A stretch of DNA of 64,000 nt from Axinella damicornis (taxonomy: Eukaryota > Porifera > Demospongiae > Axinellida > Axinellidae), in contig OZ007513.1 in NCBI GenBank assembly GCA_963931865.1, positions 9,281,412 through 9,345,411 of the forward strand, given 5' to 3'. Both the position numbers and the translations under genes were made by a program. Below, in pieces: positions 48,101 to 60,126 of the stretch; the stretch's first letter is position 1; each line of letters starts with the position of its first letter. The notes below the pieces were generated by a model that was given only the letters and a program-made list of their open reading frames with translations, made no database searches and was not told the origin of the DNA.

Positions 48101-51100
48101 CAAAGTGGGGAGTCAAGATGGCGGTTATTTGCACTCAAGAGTCGTTCTTTCGAGGACTGCTCAACCTAGCCACAAAACGCTTACGTCCCGCCCTAGAGCT
48201 TCCTATGGCGTGTCTCCCAACGGTAGAATCGAGTTGTTCGCGGTCTTCGCACTGGAGATTTTTGGCGAATAGTTTGCTGGATTTGATTTAACCAGCGTAC
48301 AACAGCTGCAGTGTGAGCTACTGTAATGATGATTAGTCTGCACGTTGACTACCCTCCCTGCTTTGTGTCGAGTAAGTTTGATTTCACTAGCTTACTTTCT
48401 GTGCAAGAAAAATGGGGTTGAACAAATTGTCAGGCCACGCCCACCGCCCGGGGATCCCGTAACCTTAAGTGCAGCAGGCATTTGCCAAGCCTAAGTCATC
48501 ATTAAGTTCAGAGATACACATTGCAAGTTTAATTGGCACAGCAGTTACGTAGATTAGCATGCAGTTCTGTTGCGTTTGCAGGGTTACATTAGCGCAGAAA
48601 GAGCATGCATCGTTTCAGTGTGTCATCTCCGCTGTTCCAGTTTTTGGCTGATGTACAAGTGGTATGAATCAAGCCAATGGCAGCTCTCCAAGCCCATAAT
48701 TTACTTGTTGTTTACTACCTGCAGCCTTCAAGCAGAAATGAATGGACAAGAAATTGGTATAGCGCACAACATTCTCCTAGCGAATGGAGCAAATTACCTA
48801 AGAAGTCAAAAGTGGTGGTACCCCTAGAAGAAATGTTGTTCCAGACTCTTAAGCTAGAGGTGGCAGAGGTTGTGACATTTCAACGAATCCAGCATGCACA
48901 GGAGAAGGTCAAACAATTGTAGGACAGAGTGAGATTGTCAGAGACAGAGCAACTACTCGGTTCAGTCGCTAAGGAAGCAAATGGTACACCTGGTGTTAAG
49001 CAAGGAAAAGATCGTACTAACTCACCTATGAAGACCAGAGTTGGCGATGCTACCTAAGACGATGACTACAAACTGCAACTACGCAAACCACACTGTACCA
49101 ATACTTGTGTTACTACGCGTCTGTGGACTTTGCAAATACTTACAGCATCGCAACTGATATTATGGGTCAGGTGTGCCTCTGTGCGTGTGGGTATAGCAAG
49201 AGCACAGGTGGCAGAAAAAGACTTTTACAGCAACAACTTGCAAGTATTGCCGTAGTCGCGCGTTATTAGGCGCATGCGCCTATAACTCCACAGGAAGGAA
49301 ATATGCGCCTATAAGCGAGATGCGCCTAATAACACATATAATAATAATGACATTCCTCAAATAGGAAGCGCGCTTCAATTCGAATATAGCTGTTTTCCAC
49401 TCTGAAGGATCGAAAATGGCAGAATTTCTGGAAGAAGACTGCAGCGCTTACCTGGGACGAGAGTTGAACTTGCGCCTAACACCGAATATGTGCCTATAAG
49501 TGAGATGCGCCTAATAACTCGCGACTACGGTATTAATTTTCAGTACAATCTTTTGTATGTAATAACAGAAGGATGGGCTAAGATTGCGGAAAACACATCA
49601 ATAATCGTGAAGATCACAAAAAGTTGGCAACAGCGCAAAGGCTCCTCGCACAAAATATTGTAGCATTGCATATTATGTAGCATATAGTTAAGTTCTTCGC
49701 ACCAATTACAGCAATACATTGTACTTTGGTGAAGGCTATTAGAAAGCAATGGTACATTGGCACAAGTCTAAATAGAGCCCACCCAAAAACTTCTGAGAGA
49801 GCTGGCAATCTGATTTTTTTTTTTGCTGCATGTAGGTCTTAGGGTAGTTGGTAAAGCCTACAATTTTGATGCCTAAAGTTTGTTTAGTTTGGCAGTTTGA
49901 GGGCAACAAAATCATATGTTATGTAATGTAACGTATAGGAAAGTGCACTTCTTCGTGCCAAAGTAAACATCTTTAAGGCTTCAAACTAGGAGACTTCACT
50001 AAACTACACTAAGGCCTACATGCACCATAAAAGATCAGATTGCCAGCCCTCTCAGAAATTTTATGGTGGGTTCTATTTAGACTTATGAAAATGTGCCATT
50101 CCAAACCCAATGCACTGACATACCCTAAGGGCTATGTACCACTTCTTGGAGAGCTTGGGCCGGCCCCTCACAGTCTTGTGCCAGACTATCGGGAAGTTGG
50201 TGACACTGGCAAAGTTCTGTGTGACAGCTATAGTACTGTCAAGGTTCAACACCACATGCCACCATCCTCCAGGAACAAACACGGTCTCCCCAGGTCTCTG
50301 AAGAATCTCCATCTGAAATAAACAGCAAACAGTGTTATGCTGATACCGTAGTCGCGCGTGATTAGGCGCATGCACCCATAACTCCACAGGAAGGAAATAT
50401 GCGTGTATAAACAAGATGCGCCAAAATAATGAATGACATTCCTCAAATAGGAAGTGCGCTTCAATTTGAATTATAGCTTTTTTCCACTCCATAGGATCGA
50501 AAATGGAAGTGTTTCTGGAAGAAGACTTCAGCGCTTAACAGCGAGTACCTGGGACGAGAGTTGAACCTGCGCCTAACAGTGAATATGCGCCTATAAGTGA
50601 GCTGCGCCTAATAACGCACAACTACGGTATGGGCAGCATGGTTCTCACTAGAACTGTTGTGAAGGGGAGCAGCTCCCTATTGGTTTTGTAACAGTGCCCT
50701 TGGGCCAAGAGCACACACTGTTTTTTTTTTTTGCATCCACTTGAAGCACTTGAAGTACTTGAAGTCATTAAAGGCCTGCAATAAACAATCTACAGTGGTG
50801 TTAGAATGCTATGAATCTCATTATGCACAGGCAAAACACCTGCATGAATATCCCAGCATGGTGGATGGCTTATTACAGCATGAATTGTACAATTCATATG
50901 GACAGCCTGTATTCTTGTACAGACCCGCCCCAAAAAGGCATCTGGTGACATTCAGCATGATTCCAAGTATAATTATATTCATCACAAGATCACAATGAAT
51001 AGATCTGTCATAAAGCTGTGCGCTCTGGGACTGTGGTCAGCCCATCAGGTGGTGCTCGTGTTATCTGTTGCGTAGGAGTGTACACTCACTCACTGACTGC

Positions 51101-54100
51101 TACGTACGCTAGTGTCTACACAATATACTTTTCATTTTGCGCTGACGGTGGATCATAATTTGATGAAGACCGAAGCTTCTGCAGAAAGTCACCAAACTGT
51201 TCTCTTGAAGTCTGACTCCGTGATTGGAGATTTCAAACCTGTCATGCAGGCTTCAAATAACAAGAGTAACAGGTCAGACCAGTTTGTCGAGAGGATAGTA
51301 CTTGAAGGCTGGGAACTGAAGTGGGCCTAATATGACAGCTGTCAGAGTCGACTAAAAGTCTCTGGCAGAGTGGGGGCAAGGTCTTGGCAAGAGATTCTGC
51401 TATTGAAACTAGTTCAAGTGGGAGCTACAATGTACATAGCAGGATTTACAGGTTTGAACTCCTGTGGCCATGACGGCAGTTGTGTTCTGGGGAAGACATG
51501 ACAGAACCACATGATGGCTTCATCCTTCTGACTCTCTCCCACACTGGGTGACACTTTCAGGATCTCCTTGGGAGTGTGCGGTGGAAAGAGGGCCCACCTG
51601 GAGCAAAAAAACCCCAGGAATTTTGAGCTAAAAACAACATTGGTATGTACATGTTGCCGCGGAAGTAATGGTGTGCAAGGTGCGGCTTCAGCATTGTTAC
51701 CAATACCTACCCTGAACCGCACGCATACGTATGACCGGCTTGGAAGAGAGCGGCTAGACTGGAGCTAAACTAGTCCCACCTGGATGCCTCCCAGCTCAAC
51801 TCTAACCGGCACTCCACCGGTTCTCAGGTACATGTCATTGGCATTCCAGAGAAAGGTGATCTAGTGGCAAAGTTTAGTAGACCCTCTCCACTTCTGTCCA
51901 CCTTCATGGACGGTCTAGCAGCCGCAAGCTAGACTGAAGTAGCCCTTGCGGATCGATCTCCATATTATGGCACATTCCATATCGATTTTATGCAAGCTCA
52001 CTTTTTCTAACAGGAACAAAATTGTTTGAGGGCAGCAATGACCTCACACAACAGCACGCATTCAGCACGTAATTTGGAGGTTTTCGTCAGATCCACAAGG
52101 CCAAGGGTTGTAAAATTTATAGCTTGAAAGAAACACGGGTGCACTCTATTTGGAATGATTTACCAATAACTCCCATTGTGCCAAACAATTCCTTGTAGCA
52201 TTACAGCAGTATGTATACGAGTGGTTTAAATCCTTATTAGAGCCCACCTTTTATGTCCACTGACAACCGCATTCCACGCACTGGTTCCTAATGGGTCTAC
52301 ATGGATTCCCGTCCCGGAGCGAGCAGGGCCCATCACAAACCACCTGTATGGTGGCCGCTTGGCTTCTCCTGCATACTTGAATAAGTCATCACGAAAGTAT
52401 TTTGGAACCAAATAGTCTTCTAGCAGCTTGACTTTCTTTGGATGCTGGTGGCAGAGGGAGAAAAGCAAACCAAATGTGTCATGTGCCTTCACACATCACT
52501 ACTACAGCTTGCAGCAAGTCAGTGGCATGATCAAGCACAAATAGCCAACATGGAAAATGGTGACCATTGTAAAGTTGACGTCACATGACAATAGGAGGTG
52601 GTCACTCACACTCAGAGCTGCGACTGGGGATTGTGACCCCGTATATGGCAGACATATACGTGGTATGGGCGTACCTTGCTGTATTCCTCCATATTTTACA
52701 AAACAGTCATGCTGGATTTTTGCCATAGTCACATAGTCGCTGGCAGTTTAGCAGTGTAGTCACAGGGTCACAGGCAGTTTTGGACGGTGACAGATTGCGA
52801 CCCCGGTTGCAGCTCTCGGTTAGCTTACGGTGCTCATTGGAGTGACCACTCATTGCATCAAATGGTTTACAACCGTATCGTGTCCATATATAGACTGAGG
52901 TGGCAGACTGCATTAGTAGCAGCAGTGTTTTACTGACGCAACACGTACAACATCTGCTTGAACTCACATCACCAAATGATCCATCGAATATGTACATGGG
53001 GCTATCATCCCAGTTGAGTTCCAGGTACTGTGCGTAATATTTCATTTTCATCTTCACCGAGTAGCCATCGTTATCTTCACCACACTTAAACTTCTGGTTA
53101 CGGAACTTTCGAGTCAGTCTCTGGGGAAAAGATCAATAATAACAAGTAAGCATGTTAGAGCAACAAAAATGGAACATCAGTATGAAACACTACTGGAAAT
53201 CAGCCTTGTACTGAAGCCTTCTCATCCCAACGTTTGATGCTTGGAGTCGAACACAGAGGAAAGTCTGTTAACCCTTTAGGGCCCATAGCGCCAAAAGGCG
53301 CATAACTTAGCGTCCTTTCACACTATGGCTTCTCACTTCGTGGTGACGGACAGCCTTCGACTAGCACTGCTCCTGGAGTCTTGTCAGTAGTCCCCTTCTG
53401 TATAACTACAGAATTAAGGGCACCAAGCGTCTGGGCTGGCAGCTGTTACAGGCAGAAACAAGGCCGCCATTGTAAGTTGATCGAACGGTAAGCTAAAAAG
53501 CCTTATCTCGCCGTCAGTATACACTTACTTGCAATAACGCTCCTGCTTTGACTTACTGTTGGTCTGCCCTCTCCAGCAATAAAGTAAGTAGCGATGGTCC
53601 TCCGCGTACGGCAAGACAACAGTCGAGTTTTAGCAGCTGGTCGAACGGCGCGATAACCAGACAGCTAGCTCAGTTATTGGCTCCACCCAGTGCCTCCGCC
53701 CCTTCCTGCCTTGGTCAACGGTGAGTGTAATCATTGCTGTTAACAGCCAGGGGCACCCTCCCGAGTTTTGTTGGACGCTGCGCGCCCTGGGCAACGCTCA
53801 ACGCTGTGTGCAGATGCCATTTTATGCTGTGGGGGAGATTTCAATATATTTTGGACCCTAAAGAGTTAAAAGACCGTCACGTGGAGGTATGTTAGATGGA
53901 CGACGTGTGGATGAGTGGTAATTACAGCTGTGTTTCTGAATGCAAGAAACATTGCCTGATGTCTACCACTCAGTCGCTCTGTGGCAAGCCCGTAGGGAGG
54001 GGGGTTCGCACGAACCCCCCTTCTGGGCACGCCAAAATAAAACTATACAGCATCTAGCTTCACAAACTCTACCGTTTCTTTGTAAGTAGTTGACTAGCCG

Positions 54101-55191
54101 TAGAGAAATCAACGTCGTCATGCAGAACAAAGCAGAGTTTCTGCAGTGTGCGCACCTGTCACAGCCGCCTAGCGCCGGCTGAGCACATTGCGATCGATCG
54201 CGGTACTGTGAGTGAGACGGTCACGGATTGCAAGCAAACCGGAAGCAGTGGCAGTGCATTGCAAAGCGGTGAAGGTGCTACGAGACTCATCTATGCCACT
54301 GAAAAACGACCGTGAAATTTTTTTCTCCGCGCTTTGGACCCATCGGCACTGTTCACTGCCTCCAGCAGTGGCCCTCCGTATTTCCCGGAACGGAACGGAA
54401 CGGAACGGAACGTTCCGGACCGGAAACACCACCTTATTACACGGAACGGACCAGGGGTCAAAGTACAGCTAGGACTACAGCTTCGCTCTCAATACTTTCT
54501 TCAGGACGACAGACAGAAACAATGAAGGTAGATGTGGATTGAGTGTGACTTCACAACTTCCCACCAGTTAAGTTGTCCTGAGGAGAGTCTTCACCTTGTA
54601 CCAATGATCTTGGACATGTATGATGGAACCCCCGTCCTGGAAATCCTGCCTACGGGCCTGTGTGGTCTATGGTAGCAATCGGCTATGTAACAAATTTCCC
54701 CGTGTTAGTACTGCAAGCAACAAACACCGAGATGAGAAGGCCTGGGTACGAGGGAGTTAGTATGGCTGATTTTTGGAAACTTAGTTAACAGTTACATAAC
54801 TTAAGTATGGATTCTACACATACCTCAATGGTCCACTTCTTGCTGGCCTGCCAATCCAGTTGGCTATCGGTGATCACTACCGGAATTGCTGGATGCTCAT
54901 ATCTCTCCACAAATGACTGCTCATCCACGTCTAGGTAGCTAATCCGCTCACAGTTGTCCTTAACGAGCTCCTTGGAGAGCGAGAAATTTCTGGCAAGGCC
55001 AAGTCTCGTCCATCCTAACTCTCCTTTCAGCTCTGCGTAATGAAGTTGTGTATGCACAGAACAAGCATGTAGCTACAAGGTGGAGTGTAGTGTGTTAGGC
55101 CATGCAGTATGCACAAGCACTGCTCACCAGGTCTGGCTCTTGACTTGGCCTCGTTGATCCGGTCTCTTACTCGCCTTTCCAGTTCTTCCAT
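45108..55191 (-). CDS. JMJD6: JMJD6: JmjC Fe(II)/2-oxoglutarate lysyl hydroxylase/arginine demethylase
   Basis: Exons in coding order: 55128-55191, 54824-55032, 52968-53120, 52248-52444, 51450-51597, 50124-50312, 45108-45272; 374 aa, all phases consistent. Orthologues are nuclear oxygenases that hydroxylate lysines in splicing factors; arginine demethylation has also been reported. The sequence tracks JMJD6 throughout: basic N-terminus [46 protein letters not shown] and [18 protein letters not shown]. Iron ligands are His190 and Asp192 (HVD) and His276 (WWHV). [14 protein letters not shown] is conserved. The tail has a poly-Ser tract (about 341-359) and HRRKKR before the stop. I chose the ATG at 55191; an in-frame upstream ATG (about 55251) would add about 20 residues. 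A possible donor overlaps the stop, so a further C-terminal exon is not excluded. The 4.9 kb last intron is full of MITEs. Confidence 0.96.
45446..45808. mobile_element. Hairpin element, AGCCTCG family, 363 bp
   Basis: Ends AGCCTCGTTCCCAGGCCGTT and the complementary GGCCTGGGAATGAGGCT, with inversion continuing inward through TTTGATCGCTTC. No clear flanking duplication. Lies in the last JMJD6 intron. Confidence 0.75.
46779..47743 (+). pseudogene. Unidentified decayed coding relic
   Basis: A run of plus-strand segments in changing frames looks protein-like: one containing [16 protein letters not shown], then [20 protein letters not shown] (47008-47208), then [17 protein letters not shown] ending at a stop near 47743. 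No splice borders join them cleanly and I do not recognise a family. Likely an old retroposed or transposon-derived sequence in the last JMJD6 intron. Confidence 0.3.
47889..48468. mobile_element. MITE, TTAAGGTTACGGGATCCC family, copy 2
   Basis: Inverted ends TTAAGGTTACGGGATCCC bound about 580 bp, matching the end sequence of the element at 6232-6671. The interior is largely different and less foldback-like. An end fragment lies near 46187. Confidence 0.8.
48677..49057 (+). pseudogene. Decayed coiled-coil-like coding relic
   Basis: The frame from 48677 gives a Lys/Glu/Gln-rich stretch ([18 protein letters not shown], then [10 protein letters not shown]). After one stop it continues in the same frame ([18 protein letters not shown]) to a second stop at about 49057. 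No family recognised; in the JMJD6 last intron. Confidence 0.3.
49248..49532. mobile_element. TACCGTAGTCGCGCG-family MITE, copy 3
   Basis: Inverted ends CCGTAGTCGCGCGTTATTAG and its complement. The right border has TA; the left reads TG. It shares GGCGCAT, CTTATAGGC and 'GGGACGAGAGTTGAAC' phrases with copies 1 and 4. It lies in inverted orientation relative to the copy at 5298. Confidence 0.85.
50344..50629. mobile_element. TACCGTAGTCGCGCG-family MITE, copy 4
   Basis: 286 bp with TACCGTAGTCGCGCG ends and TA borders, closely similar to copy 3. It starts only 31 bases upstream of JMJD6 exon 50124-50312 in coding order, so it contributes to that intron's 3' end. Confidence 0.88.
53268..53869. 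mobile_element. TTAA-target MITE (piggyBac-like), copy 2
   Basis: Nearly identical over about 600 bp to 31377-31979, bounded by TTAA, with the same inverted termini. Located in the JMJD6 intron between exons 54824-55032 and 52968-53120. High similarity of the two copies suggests recent activity. Confidence 0.9.
54000..54021. repeat. GGGGGGTTCG/CGAACCCCCC palindrome
   Basis: Perfect short inverted repeat around a GCA centre in a JMJD6 intron; looks like a dispersed-repeat fragment. Confidence 0.6.
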
Positions 55192-56498
55192 GGCCTTCTT
55201 AACACCAGTACTAGTACGGTACAGTCTTAGTCTAATAGTTTTTTGCATGGGGCCGGGGACATGTTGATGTGCACGCACGTGCTTCACCAAGCCTCGTTCC
55301 CAGGCCTGGGTGGGGCCTGGGAACGAGGCTGATCGATCGATGCAAGTGGCGCGCTTTTCAAACTTGCATGCATCCGGTAGACGTCTATACCAATATTTGG
55401 GCATCTTCGTGTTGAAGACTGGAAGTGCCTTAGCTTACCAGATTGAATGTGTTTTTATCTTCTGATATTAGGTAAGGGAGGGATTTCCGGACAGCCTTTT
55501 AATTCTGGACACGGCATTTCATATCCCTCGCATTCGCTCTGTTAGCAATTCTTCCGAAAGTGTGCGTGCATACCCTACCTTTGAACTTTCCAATGCAGAA
55601 CTGCTCCTAGAGAGCGAAAGCTGGGCCCGTGTCCGGAAATCCCCTCCGTTACCTTACTGGCAGACAGACCAACAGACACACAGGCAGCGGTTCCACCAAC
55701 GCTGACAGGGAGAGGCGAATATGTGTCCCCAGTAAAGAACTTACCATGCACATCAGAGGAAATTAGGCCAGGAAAGGAGGGCCCGGGGCAGCATCCTGCA
55801 TGGCACCCTGTACTTGTTTTAGGGGAACACTGCATGCACAGATGGATTACTTTAATCCCTCATGCATGGCTGGACTGGGCTGCTTGGCTTGGCTCCATTC
55901 CCTGAGTGTATACATAAACTAAGGAAACGACGAATTGCCGAGTGGCACAATCTTCGAAAGTGACATGGCGACTTCCTACAACCATTACAAGTTGTAATGC
56001 ATGCGCATATGGGCACATAATAGTTCTGTCAGTGTAACTCAGTAGTATTAGCTTTAATCAGCAGTGGTCTTTAGTCTATATTCATAGAAGTTCGGTCTGC
56101 AGTGGTGGTCTCAGCAGCACTTCTGGATAGGTGTACGGTGGAGGATTCCCTTGTCTTTGGGGGCTGCATTGCATAAAAGGGGTAGCATTGCAACTGAATA
56201 TTACATGGACAGTTCAAAGAATGTTACAGTATGGTTTCTGGGCATACTTGATTGCATGATACCATGCATGCTTAGATGCTTGGGCATGCATCCCCAAGTC
56301 TTGTTCCCAGACCCCAAACATGCACACGAGGCTCACAAGCAAAACTAGTTATGTTTTCAATACTTTTTCCTTGGCTGGGAATGAGTTAAATTAAAATTTT
56401 ACAAGGCAAGGCAACCATTATCCAGCAAGCCTACACAGCATCACAACATTCTAATTTGGTTTGTGTAAGGTATCTAATGATCCCACTCCGTATAGAAG
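55192..56498. other. Intergenic region between JMJD6 5' end and sarcoglycan 3' end
   Basis: About 1.3 kb, containing the JMJD6 promoter side and one AGCCTCGTTCCCAGGC hairpin at 55291-55332 with no flanking duplication. No gene seen. Confidence 0.6.
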
Positions 56499-59400
56499 TC
56501 AATTGCACATGTACCTGTCATAGTCAGTGACATCCTGAAACTCAAGTAGCACTTCTTCTTTGCTTCCAGGAGCTTTCCTGTCCAGGCTGGCAGCGGATGG
56601 CCTTTTGTGGAGCACCTGGGCTAGGTTTCTCAAGTGCCTCTGGGCTACTGCGGGACCAGACGAGATGTCCTTAGCATGTTGTTTGACTGCTCGTTTCTGC
56701 CATTGCTTGTTTTGAGACAAGTAAAATCTACAATTGGATATAAAGAATCTGTGCATCAGATACACAATGTCATGTATGGAGACATTGGAGAATAGGCATA
56801 ACTGTGCTGCCGTCTTTGCTATCATAGCGTAATGGTTCTTTGTATGTTAGCTAGAATGCTATACCACTTTCGGGCAGGTGGCCGGACTGTCTATTTATGC
56901 ACTACAAACTACTGCCTGTTGTAATTTTACACTTTGCGATCAACCAGAAGGAACTCATTCTGGTCTAGTGCCCATTGGTAGAATTTGTCTCAATTGCACA
57001 CAAATTATACGGTGCTACAATGGAGCTCCTGGGCTGCATGTACAGGTTACCGTCAAGCCTCTATACGACAGTTGATTACGTTATAAGCCAGGGTGTCTTG
57101 CATCATCTTGACACAGAACATCCTTTCATTACAATTGTGTACTGTTATTCATATCCTCTGATAGTATTCATATTCCTGATTGGTATAGTAACGTGAGTGT
57201 ATACTTACGCTTGCTTTCGTCCCCCAAAGAAGATACAGGCCAGCACCACGAGCAGGATCACAATTGTCACGAAGCAAACCCCAAGTATCACTGCAAAAGG
57301 TATGATACTCTTCTGTGAACGGTGACGAGGTATATCCGGAAACTCTGGAGGTTCTACACCACCATACACTCCAGCCTGACTGCTGTTGTCTTCTACATCG
57401 TACACCTGAAAGAACAGTGATAATAGGTAGCACAGTTTATGGGCCTGAGAAATTTCATTTAGAAGTGGTGGACAGGAAGCAGCTCCAATGGGAATACGTA
57501 CAAGGAGTTCTATTGCCATAATACTCTTTTTTGAAAAGCTACTGCACAGAAAGGCTCCACAAATAACTACTATCCAACTGCCCACAAGTTGCTTGTGATT
57601 GAGTGAGGTCAGCTTATACGTACCAGAAAGCTGCACCAGTTGATATCAAATTGCCCAGCGCCAAACAGACCAAAGTTTGCAGGTGGATCAGTGAATACAT
57701 CATCATCTCCACATTGCCCTTGGACAGTCCTTGCCTGGTCATCGGTTGCTAGTGCCACACTGGCTACACCAGTAGTCACCTGCACTATCACACTGCAAGG
57801 AGGGGGCAAGAGTGCATGATGACATCATCATTATGTAATGGCAATGATGCCTCATGTGCTCTTTGGAGGATCAGGAGGACATACTTGTGAATGTGAGGAT
57901 GCATCAATCAGTTTATGTGGGTGGTTCAAGTAAAAACTGAACCTTATGTTTTTGAAATAAACTTTTATAATTACAGCCTCAGAGACAAAGGAATACAAAT
58001 GACTGTCCTTACCTGTGAATGTGCTGCTACATAGTTAACTTGCATATATATGTTAGCTTGCATATAATCAGTGCACAAAGACAGAAAGCCACACCCACCT
58101 TAATTGACTGGAATACTTGAACCACCCACATATGTAGATCACACATGAATGGCACAATAATGTGGTGCTCCCTATTAATTAACTAACCCATGCTTCAGTG
58201 GCGTTGGAGGTATTGCGATTCCTCGTAATGTGGGATGAATCACTCGGGTAACACTGGCCGCATTGTTGTGAAACACTTGCAGAATGATATCTCTAAAAGT
58301 ATCCAGGACTACCGGACTGAGAAATTCATCCGTGTTGTAGTTGGTAATGTAGATTTCTGCCCTCTGATGGATACTGCCTGCAGAATTTAGTATTATAAGC
58401 ATTTGAAAAATAATACTGATTGTGTCTATCTAGTAGCATACGTACCTTGAGCTGCATTTACAGTAACAACTGTTACCCTGGTAACAGTTTCAAATGTGTC
58501 TCTCCTCATAGCAGCAACCTGCACAAATTGATCACAACGAGAAATACAGCACAAGGGTGAGGTGAGAAGCTAATATAGCACGAGGCGAAGCCGAGTGCTA
58601 TAATTGCCTTGAGACCATGCCCGTGTGCAACATTTTCCGTAGTGAATGACTCATTATTGCAGCATAGAAGATGAAAGGGTTGAAGTGTGCATTATTGTAT
58701 GAAGCCACGTGCACACTTAAACGGAGCGCTATTTCCGGTGCCAGTATATAACACACTATGCACATTATGGAAAATTACACCAGGTTGATACTCAAAATAC
58801 CATCAACCTACAAATCCATTCACCCATATTATTACTCACTTCCACAGTGGTATTCCCTATGTCATTCGCAGCAGGTGTACCATGTAAGTATGCCGGTGAG
58901 GCTCTACTGACTTGCAGGATAGACAGCCAGTTTGGAAGACCAGCATGACCAACTGCCGCTGCTGAAAACTCCACATCTGGGGCAGCAAATGAGAGAACAG
59001 AGATACCTAGCATCTGTGTCAAATTTATCTATCAGTATATTCAGCTACTGACAGCTAGCCACAAGGTTTTGTCAGAAAGCCTACGTACGTCCCCAGGCAT
59101 ACACATTCCGCCGAGAGAAAAATCGTAATCGTCAGGGAACGAGACTAAGGTATAGGCAGAGTTGGCACACTTTGGCATGCAATACTGATCGAACACAGTA
59201 TTGGCCAGGATACGAACTGACATACCTACATACTATGCTGGTAAGTACATTGTACATGTACACCATCTGCAATCGTCGAGCAGGATCACCTCTAAAGATC
59301 GATGACAAGTATCAGCATACCTATCATTGTAGCTACAGCCAATCAAGTATTCTGCCAAGCAGCCCTCCACGTGCCCCTCCCCATCCCTACACTGACAGCC

Positions 59401-59577
59401 CCTCCCCGAGAGAATACACCTACCTTGAGAATTATCAGAGAAAAAGCTGTTGCTTCTCAGTTCGCAGCTAAAGAGTGATCCAACTTCGACTTCTGTAGGT
59501 GAACAAAACGCGAGTACACTCGTTGAAGTGAATCCGAGTGTTAACACTAGCGATAAAAGCCCTCGCGGTCTTTCCAT
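56499..59577 (-). CDS. Alpha/epsilon-sarcoglycan-like membrane protein
   Basis: Exons in coding order: 59424-59577, 59089-59225, 58840-59013, 58446-58518, 58188-58377, 57624-57792, 57209-57405, 56499-56727; 440 aa, all phases consistent. Length matches human epsilon-sarcoglycan (437 aa). In vertebrates this family joins the dystrophin-glycoprotein complex at the cell membrane. Visible features: signal peptide (MERPRGLLSLVLTLGF); a cadherin-like domain with HAGLPNWLSILQ, AYLHGTPAANDIGNTTVEV and AAMRRDTFETV, matching the PDRPGWL...LYGSP...AYNRRTFETA pattern of epsilon-sarcoglycan; a QRAEIYITN-type second region; FDINWCSFL; one transmembrane helix (about 333-360); and a basic cytoplasmic tail. 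The last frame ends DRYMCN and stops, but a donor-like GACAGGTAC allows a longer tail. It belongs to the alpha/epsilon branch; it cannot be assigned to one paralogue. Confidence 0.88.
57914..58132. mobile_element. MITE, TATGTGGGTGGTTCAAGT family, copy 2
   Basis: Same termini and interior as 26727-26970, slightly shorter. It lies in a sarcoglycan intron, ending about 55 bases from the exon at 58188. Confidence 0.88.
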
Positions 59578-59691
59578 TCTGCCAACCGTCCTTCAGCTTG
59601 AACGAAAGGGGGGTGGAGCTCGCTTAACCAACCGGCCGGATAGATGGAGGGTGTGTCACAGCAGCAATGAATAAGGTTCCGGGGCGGAGAC

Positions 59692-59899
59692 TACAGTCGA
59701 TTGCAGTTGCGTTTGAACATTGCGCATTGCGTGACCATGTGCGGCAGTGGGTGGAGCTTCACGGAAATGGCACGGCCTTGAATACGCATGAGTTTGGAAG
59801 CCATGCAGACACTTTGCGTGAGTGTCATATTTGCAGAACACAGTTTCCGTGATAATCCACGCAATACGCAGTGTTCAAACGCAACTGCAATCGACTGTA
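59692..59899. mobile_element. Tc1/mariner-like MITE, TACAGTCGATTGCAG ends
   Basis: 208 bp with inverted ends ACAGTCGATTGCAGTTGCGT (inversion continues through TTGAACA and GCATTGCGTG) and TA borders. It occupies much of the gap between the sarcoglycan start (59577) and the 3' end of the NADH dehydrogenase gene (60127), the sarcoglycan 5' side. No other gene in that gap. Confidence 0.9.
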
Positions 59900-60126
59900 A
59901 GTACATCTTGCGTGGTGATTCAATTTTCTGCTGCTTACATGTAGTTTTGCTTACAGTATGGAAAATTGGGCTGTAAGCACTTGCTGCAAGAGATACAGCA
60001 ACAATGCCAAAATGCACCAAGGCAATTTGCAATAATGGAATTTCAATTGAAAATAAACAACTACAGCTAACAAAATAATCAACATGGTACCATCTATGAC
60101 TTATACTTTCATTACAGCAATTCAAG

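Noticed and set aside
55575..55835. 86-codon minus-strand frame upstream of JMJD6
   Set aside because: No homology, and no in-phase connection to neighbouring exons.
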